Source: Lunularia cruciata (taxonomy: Eukaryota; Streptophyta; Marchantiopsida; Lunulariales; Lunulariaceae). From it: 64,000 nucleotides of DNA. A program made the position numbers and the translations under genes. The stretch lies in assembly GCA_948567375.1 (NCBI GenBank), contig OX419756.1:44654333-44718332 (forward strand), read 5' to 3'. The notes under the pieces are model-generated. The model saw only the letters and a program-made list of their open reading frames with translations, made no database searches and had not been told where the DNA came from. Below, in pieces: positions 57,281-64,000 of the stretch. Position 1 is the stretch's first letter; every line of letters starts with the position of its first letter.

Positions 57281-57707
57281 CTAGTTGTCCAATATGACAA
57301 CTCCAAATGTGGACCAAGCTTGCTCAAAGGTAGGTCTAGTTGGTAACTCCTCCAACCTAGCTATTGTTAATTGCCATAAACCATTGGTCATTGAATAAAT
57401 CCCATGCTCCTCAACCAAGTCATCTCCATTATCAACCACCTTTTCTCTAGAAATAAGAATCACCTCATCCCTACTCTCACAAAGTGTGGCAACCAACCGG
57501 AACACTAGAGTTAGGCCGACTTCCAATATAAACAACCATGTCATTGGCTAAGAACAAAGGGAAATGCATAATCAATTGAGCCGCTCCTAACATCATGCTA
57601 GACTCAAGTTGTGTAATAGCTAGTGGTTGATTAGGATCTAATCCATCATGTGCTCCATCACTATCTACCACATTTATATTATGACATCTAGGAACCATAG
57701 ATGTCAT
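57281..57707 (-). pseudogene. Inverted copy: linker and retropepsin-proximal segment
   Basis: The minus strand encodes SSMMLGAAQLIMHFPLFLA, then a frameshift near 57545 and FRLVATLCESRDE, LVEEHGIYSMTNGLW and LEELPTRPTFEQ. These match the plus-strand copy at 54213-54490 residue for residue in many places. Confidence 0.75.
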
Positions 57708-57719
57708 TTACAATGCCTT

Positions 57720-59340
57720 AGAGATTGTGAAAGACTAGGGAAGTCTAACTTGTCTATATGTCTCTCTTCTTTGTGGATCTAACTCCACTAATGCTCCTCT
57801 AGGCCCTAGAGCACATATTTCACTCTTAGTCATTATGGCAATGCATCTACATGTGTTTGCACATAAATTCTAGGACATCTCTATCACCAATATAAGAGGT
57901 GGAAGCCTTAACTACAAATCTGATTTCCTCTAAACTATGGCCATGTTAGCCAATCTTTGCTCCAATTGCTCAATCCAAGTAGCCATGGTTGTATTAGAAG
58001 AAAAGGTAGGTAATAGGCTCCTACCAAGTGTAGGTCTTCTACCACCACCTCATCCTCCATGACCTAGAGCTCTTCTACCACCTACCATAGCAACCCTACT
58101 ACTTTGTAATTCCAATTGAAGGTCAAAGCATTGATCACTAGTTAGTGCAACCAAATCTATGGCAATGGTCACACCGTCTTTATGCTTGTTGTGATTCACA
58201 AGAGGTATTATGCCCACTGCCGTGAGTGCACTCTCTCTTGTAGTGAGGTATACCACAAGTCTAACAAGCAACAACACCATTCATTGGCTATTATGGACCC
58301 AAAAATGAAGGAAAAGGTTTAGCTACACTAGGCTCTCCACTTGCTCCATAAGATCTAGGTTTTCCACTCTACCCTTGGAAGCCAACACAATGTGGTGCAC
58401 TCTACTACACTCTAGAAGAGGTAACAACTATACATGAGGTCTCCCTACCAAATCCAAATGTCACCATTCTCTCCTCCACTATGTTGAGCTCAATGCACTC
58501 AACCAAACTAAACCATGTTATGTTGCTGGATATCCTAAGGTAGCCTACAAAAACATAGCATGTACTCTAAGTTGCAACTCATTATTTAGGATCCCATACC
58601 AAAATTAGACTACCTGGGCATTATTTACTCCCTAAATGAAATTGATTAGTTATCTCATGCAAGTGTATACCTTGTGTATGCTCTCTAGCCTTCCATTAGA
58701 ACTCCTACAAGCTCCTTAGCTTGTCAACCCATACTCTTTGGTAGTTCTACCTCAAACACTAAATGAACTCCACCATGGGGTTAAACCCTAGTACTATACC
58801 ATCTCTTCTAGTGACACCTCCACTTATACTAGCACCATCTCTAATTATTGCACCTCCAATAAAACTACTAGTGCTAGAACTCATGAGCTACATCACCAAT
58901 GCTACTAGAGCTAGAACTTGTGAATATTTTTTATCTACCTTTAGAAACCAAGCTTGAAGTGATAGAGATGTAGTGTAGAGACCAATATTGTCTCCACAAC
59001 TCAATCTCTTCCAAGTAAACTCTCCTAAACTCATGGTAATCATCCATCAACAGACCCTCCAAGTGTTGGAACAACCTATTCTATGCTATGAAAGGTATAA
59101 ACAAAGTTAGGTTTTGCATCTATTGAAGATCATGCCAACTATCAAACTCTTGAATGAAGTCATCCAACTCAATGGAACCCATTGTATCAAAGTAGCATAT
59201 GGGGCCTTTGAACGTCCCATAAATCTTATCCATATCTCACAACAATAGTGCATACACACCAAGTGCACTCTTAACTAAATCAACACCTATATCAAACTCT
59301 ATATTAGAGTCAATCTCCTCCCTCATTGAGACTTAAGATA
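57720..59340 (-). pseudogene. Inverted copy: gag remnant
   Basis: The minus strand retains pieces matching the plus-strand gag (for example the MGSIELDDFIQEFDSWHDLQ-like segment near 59110-59180 and the poly-Gly/Ser/Thr segment near 58770-58890). Stops and frameshifts are more frequent than in the plus copy. Confidence 0.7.
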
Positions 59341-59359
59341 CAAGCTGATACCACCACTA

Positions 59360-62133
59360 TGTGTAAATCCACTATGTACTATAGCAATATCTCCTTTGGA
59401 ATCTACAAAGAACTCTGTTGTGACAATGTATAACTCAAACCACAACCATAACCATCACAAGTACTCCACCAAGGATCACCACCAAGTGCTTCCACCAACT
59501 AAACACCACTCACTAATAAAACTCTAATTGTGAAATGACACTAAGGGAAAAAGGAACATGTAACCTACCATCATAACATGCACTCCACAATCTGTAGGTC
59601 ATCACTTCTTGTCTCACTAGAGAGAAAGATAAGTAGTTTGATTGGTCATCACTACCAAGAGCACACCAAAGCATTAATGCTCTAAAGTCAAGGTACCTCA
59701 CACAAACATGGAACACAAACAATAAGTAGAGAATGGAGGGGATCCAATCACAAGAAGTCTAAACAAAAACTGTTTGTCTCATAAATCAACACTCTATTAC
59801 CATTTGATATTTGATATAATAAAAATATCTATCTATCCCTAAGTTACTAAGATCACCAAGAGATCAAACTACCTCTCCTAGCTAAAGCTACATGTGTATA
59901 AGTATTACTTGACTAGTCATTAGGACGAGTGAAGATAGATGAGTTTGCTAGTGTAATACAATTAGCTAGACATATTATCTGGAGGTGAAAATTGGCTTGG
60001 TAACATCTAGAAGGATTTTTTTTACCATGGGCTAGGAAAATTGGACAGAGGTGTTACCAAAATAGTACTTTTACTAATAGTGCAAAAGCCAAAAATAGCC
60101 AAAACAACTTTAGAGCCAATTTTGGAGGCCTAAACGGATGAATTAGGCCTCCAAAAATAGAAGGATTCTTCCTCCCCTTGTAAATATATTAGGCTTGCCT
60201 TCTCCTCCTTATGATTTTTCTTATCAAGAGCTTTCCAATGGTACCTCACCCATGCAATTCTAAGCTCCTTACAAGAAGATTCTCTAAAGATTCCCTTTGG
60301 TCAAACTTGTTTGACTAACTAGATAGGACAAGGATTGACATGTCACCCATGCAAACAACTAATCCAAGGATGGAGCTCGCTGACAAGTCACCAATCCATG
60401 TATTTGATCCAAGGGTGGAGCTTCCTTTGAAGGGATCCTCTTTGCTATATAATAAAGAGAAGGTGCTCCTTTGGAGCATCGGAGTATTGAGTGTGAAACT
60501 TGCATTTTCTCTCTTGTATCTCTCTTGGAGAGTTCTCTTGTCCATGGAGTATTACAATTATGCACTAATCTACAATCCAAAGATTTTGGGTTCAAACCTT
60601 GCTGCACACAATCTAGAAAGGTGTGTGGATTTTGCCAAACAATGACCAAAAGCTCATCTAAATTGGCTAGCCTTTTGCTAGCCTTTTGCTAGCATTTCTA
60701 GCTCTTTGTAGCCTCTTTAGCTCATAATCCTATGCCTTGAAGCCTTTAAACACAAAATTTTAGCCAAATGAGGCCTTTCTTCTTGCCAATTTGAACCTTC
60801 TCCAAATCTATCCAAGCTTCATCAACTCAAGCACTAGCTAGGACAATTCATGAAACCTCTAACTCTAGATAACCTTTGCCAACATGACCTCTAAATCTTG
60901 ATAACCTTTGCTAATCTGACACACCTCTTCTATAGTTGGTTGATCACCAAATCCTCTGCTAATTATCAACTTGTGCTTAATTGAAAGGATAGGGATCTCC
61001 AAATTCCTATTTTGAGGAGATGGGTTTCCCAAATATTTCCCAAATATTTCCCAAATCTACCTCCAATTTTGCTTCTCAATTTTATTTGCAACACCAAGGC
61101 TTTTGATTTTACTCTCTTGCACTCAAATTAACATCTATTGATTCAAAATTGACCTCAATTTTGAGAAATGTGTGCAATGCTTCCACGCATTGTTTACCTC
61201 ACTACCAAATATGCATCAACTCAAGCAAGGCTTCCGCACATGATCACTCTCAAGGAAATCTAGAATCACAATCAAATATACCAACAATCCACCAAGCTTA
61301 GAGATACCACAAATGCCTTCTATTCCTTGCTACTATCAACTTGGGCTGAATTGAGGAGATGGAAATATCTAAATGTTTAATTCAAGGAGATAAGTTCCCA
61401 AATCCACCTCCAATTTTTCTTCTCAAGTCCAATTCATAACAGCAAGGCCTCCCTCTAGTTTCACTCTCTTGCCTTCAAATTGACATCCACTAACCCAAAA
61501 TTGATTTCAATTTTGAGAAATTTATGCCACACTCATGCACATTGTTTGCTCCATTGCCAAATCTGCATCAACTGAAAAATTGCTTTTGCACATGATTAAT
61601 CTCATAGAAATCAAGAACTAGAATTGAATATACAATGATCCGCTAAACCTAGAGATACCACCAACATCCTTAGTTCTTGTATCCAATTCTCCTTCACTCT
61701 CATGTCTTTGATGTAATGAATCCACTCTTCCACTCAAATCACACTTGAATTGGATTTAAACTTGATCCTCCACTCAACATCTGCCAATAATTATGCACTA
61801 ATTTCAATCAAGCTATACTCACTCTAGCAAAGAGATTCCAAGTGATGTTTATTGGCTTTTGTCTACCATAACTAAGAACTCAAAGGCTCAACATCAAAGA
61901 ATTAAGCTTTCTAGATATACACTTCAAAATAGTACCCCTTTGCTCAACTTAAATCACCAACCCTAATGGCATTATTGATGATGAGACTGTGCAATTGACA
62001 ATGGGTCCTACCGTATGATCAATAGCCTTAACATGAAATTTGGTATCAAGTAGTCCATGAGCAACTACCACAATAACTATGACTACCAACACTACCACTC
62101 CAATGTCCAAGAAAATTAGCTTTGGTGTTGTAA
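59360..62133 (-). repeat. LTR of the inverted copy (with an LTR inserted in it)
   Basis: Shares GTTGAGCCTTTGAGTTCTT (near 61890), GGCCTCATTTGGCT (near 60765) and CTTGTGATTGGA (near 59745) with the plus-strand LTR at matching distances once the 605-bp insertion is removed. The outer end is placed by comparison with 50637. Confidence 0.7.
59952..60556 (+). mobile_element. Solo LTR (605 bp) of the gypsy family, inserted in the inverted copy's LTR
   Basis: TGTAATACAATTAGC...GGAGTATTACA. It is the same LTR family as 44954-45501 but in the opposite genomic orientation. The host LTR sequence continues on both sides (CTAGCAAACTC and ATTATGCAC). I did not find a matching 5-bp duplication, so it may have eroded. 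Confidence 0.85.
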
Positions 62134-62299
62134 ATATCATGATAAATTCCTACTCACAAAGCAATGTAGAAGGTCATCTTGAGTTAGGATAAGGACTCCA
62201 TGCTAGAAAACAAAGAGCTAGTGAATATGCCCAAAACAAAGAGACCACTATGAAATTAACTAGGACATGATGGCAATTCTCTCCTTGGTTAATGATAAC

Positions 62300-63070
62300 C
62301 TATACAATCCATACGGTGACACCAATGATGGAGGCATTAGAGAGATTGTGCCATTGTACTAAAAGTTGGACCAATAATAAAGGAACTAATGGCTCTTGTG
62401 CACCGCTTGCATCAACTAGTTCAATCTAAGATAAATGAAAGAGCCAAAGAAAGTGATGAGTGTCTAGAAGAGTTCCAAAAAGAGTAACTATAAATGTAGG
62501 AGCAATAAAAAATGCTAATCCAAGGGTTGAAAAAGGAGGTTGATTATTATAGTCAACAAATCTTCCAACAATGAAAGCAACACAAAGATGAGATTTGTAA
62601 TTGGGATGATGAACTCCCTACCCTATAAAATAAACTAGAAATAGTCTACATAAAGGAAATGGAAACAAGATATGATAATTTTCATCTCAAAATTTTCCAC
62701 CAACTTGAAATTGTTACAAGAAAAGGTGTTGGAACAAGAAAAGAGAATTTGTATGGAGATGAAGACAAGTTGAATAACAAACAAGCCAATCCTAAAAACA
62801 AATAGTATGGTTTCTCACAAATATTGAGCATACAACCACAAAACTACTCATCCAATTAGAGCAAATAGCTAACAAAACCTCCCAACACACAAAGGCAAAG
62901 GATTTTCATACTAAGATTGATGCATTGGAAAGGAAGGCATACACAAACAAGCAACTTGAGATGTTGTCTACTAAGCTGCTTGGCCACACTAATACCAAGT
63001 TTGAGAAAGTACAAAAGAACTTTGTATTAATTATAGATGGGTATAAAAAGGAGCTCATGGAACTTGTTTA
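62300..63070 (+). pseudogene. Decayed coiled-coil-like coding remnant, unknown
   Basis: Plus-strand stretch rich in Lys, Glu, Gln and Leu. Readable pieces are NERAKESDECLEEFQKE near 62440, LKKEVDYYSQQIFQQ near 62530 and a 91-codon open run at 62796-63068 including TKLLIQLEQIANKTSQ and TKIDALERKAYTNKQLE. It has no start codon or recognised family. It may be a retroelement accessory frame or a dead host gene fragment. Confidence 0.35.
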
Positions 63071-64000
63071 AATATGCAAAGGAGTTGAGTTTTTCCCAAA
63101 TAGTATCATCTTACAAAAACAACAATTATCATTTTTGTTCCCAAATGATGAGACTCATTTCATTGTTGAGGTTTTAGTTTTATAGATTTAGGAGTTTCAT
63201 GGATGTAGATACTTTGTATATACATATTAAGAATGATATGGAAGTTAGTGTTAGTTAGTTAGAAGTAAATAATGACCATTTGAGATGCTTGTAGTCCATG
63301 GCTAACTAACTTTAGGTTTAGGGTTAAGTAATAAGATGTGATCAACATTGAGCAACTTAGATGCAATTAGAAAATTTACATCTATTGTAGCCACTGGATC
63401 TTTTTGTAGCCACATAGGAAATATATAAAAGGCTTAGGCTTGATGTTCATTGGGTCCATTTGTTGAATCCTTCTTTTGCAATAAATACGAAGTTTATATC
63501 ATCAAGACCCTTGAGTCAATGTATGTGTATTAGTCAGCAATTTGGATTCATTATGGCATGCTTAGTAAAAGTAGGAGTGAGGAACTTTGAGGTACAAGCT
63601 GAAGCACTAGAGTGCATGGTCGCATTCCTATGAAACTACAATGTATAACTCTAGGAGCTCTACCAAAGTCAAGAACAATATAGGAATAGATTTTTGCAAG
63701 CTTAATGTCTTGTTGAGTAACACTCTTATGTATGAATGAGTATTGCAAATCATTTCATATTTGTGTGACATTGCACCTTTTGGGTAAAATGGTATATTAT
63801 AGTTGTAGTCTTTAGAATGATGGAACTTTTGGAAGCTCTTAGTCTGTTTTAGTTCACAAAGCCCTATGACATAATTCATGAAAGTTTGTAGGATGATAGA
63901 TCTTGTGTACCCCATTCGTGGGAGTTATACACAAATAGTAATTCTTACAAACAACACCATGGTAGCTTGAAGCTTGATTGGACAATAGGGAAAATGAGCA
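63071..64000. other. No gene recognised; AT-rich
   Basis: A run GAAATATATAAAAGGC near 63420 looks like an LTR or gene promoter box. Minus-strand frames at 63551-63915 have no recognisable similarity. Confidence 0.45.

Larger units (their letters stand above)
56632..62133 (-). mobile_element. Inverted, truncated relative of the methyltransferase element
   Basis: The minus strand from about 62133 down to 56632 aligns by eye with the plus strand from 50637 to about 55165: LTR, PBS (59353-59344), gag, linker and retropepsin-like region. It stops just before the methyltransferase domain. It is the same family but clearly diverged, not an exact hairpin duplication. It is interrupted by an unrelated LTR at 59952-60556. 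Confidence 0.88.

Overview
The window is nuclear DNA of a land plant. The reasons are two plant-type split or regulatory-linked protein genes, iMet-primed LTR retrotransposons with 5-bp target duplications, and introns of 10 and 14 kb packed with repeats. Introns this large fit a big, repeat-rich genome (homosporous fern or lycophyte, gymnosperm or similar), but the sequence does not fix the lineage.

Left part (about 1 to 27.4 kb): one minus-strand gene fills almost the whole stretch. I assembled five coding exons (27376-27119, 26731-26555, 12638-12494, 2490-2399, 1769-1679). Every junction is GT-AG and in phase, and the exons encode 254 residues with five CCHC zinc knuckles. This is the plant ZCCHC9-type nucleic-acid-binding protein family. 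The 3' terminal exon(s) were not found. Introns 2 and 3 hold dozens of same-orientation copies of short repeats (one with a small hairpin), a GC-rich direct-repeat pair around a retropepsin remnant, and a complete but dead Ty1/copia element (18940-24655) in the opposite orientation to the gene.

Middle (27.4 to about 35 kb): a divergent promoter region with two G-boxes and a long purine-rich tract leads to a plus-strand SKP1-like gene (29977-31281) of the ASK20/21 type, uninterrupted across its coding region. Downstream I see no further gene.

Right part (about 36 to 64 kb): AT-rich and made of decayed LTR retrotransposons. A Ty3/gypsy element lies on the minus strand (38790-45501, duplication GGTAG) with a solo LTR nested in its RNase H (40939-41670, duplication CTCCT). 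A decayed gypsy pol remnant follows (47.7-49.5 kb). Then come two copies of another retroelement facing each other: a plus-strand copy from 50637 and a minus-strand copy from about 62133, meeting near 56632. The plus-strand copy carries gag, a retropepsin-like region and, unusually, a cytosine-5 DNA methyltransferase domain (about 55289-56228) with recognisable motifs I, II, IV, VI, VIII, IX and X. It is broken by stops and a frameshift. This is the most interesting object in the window.

In the methyltransferase element and its gypsy neighbour, the in-frame stops I read are TAG or TGA, not TAA. CAG>TAG and CGA>TGA by C-to-T change in CHG and CG contexts would give this, as expected for long-term plant DNA methylation. 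The copia element inside the active gene has mostly TAA stops and does not show the pattern.
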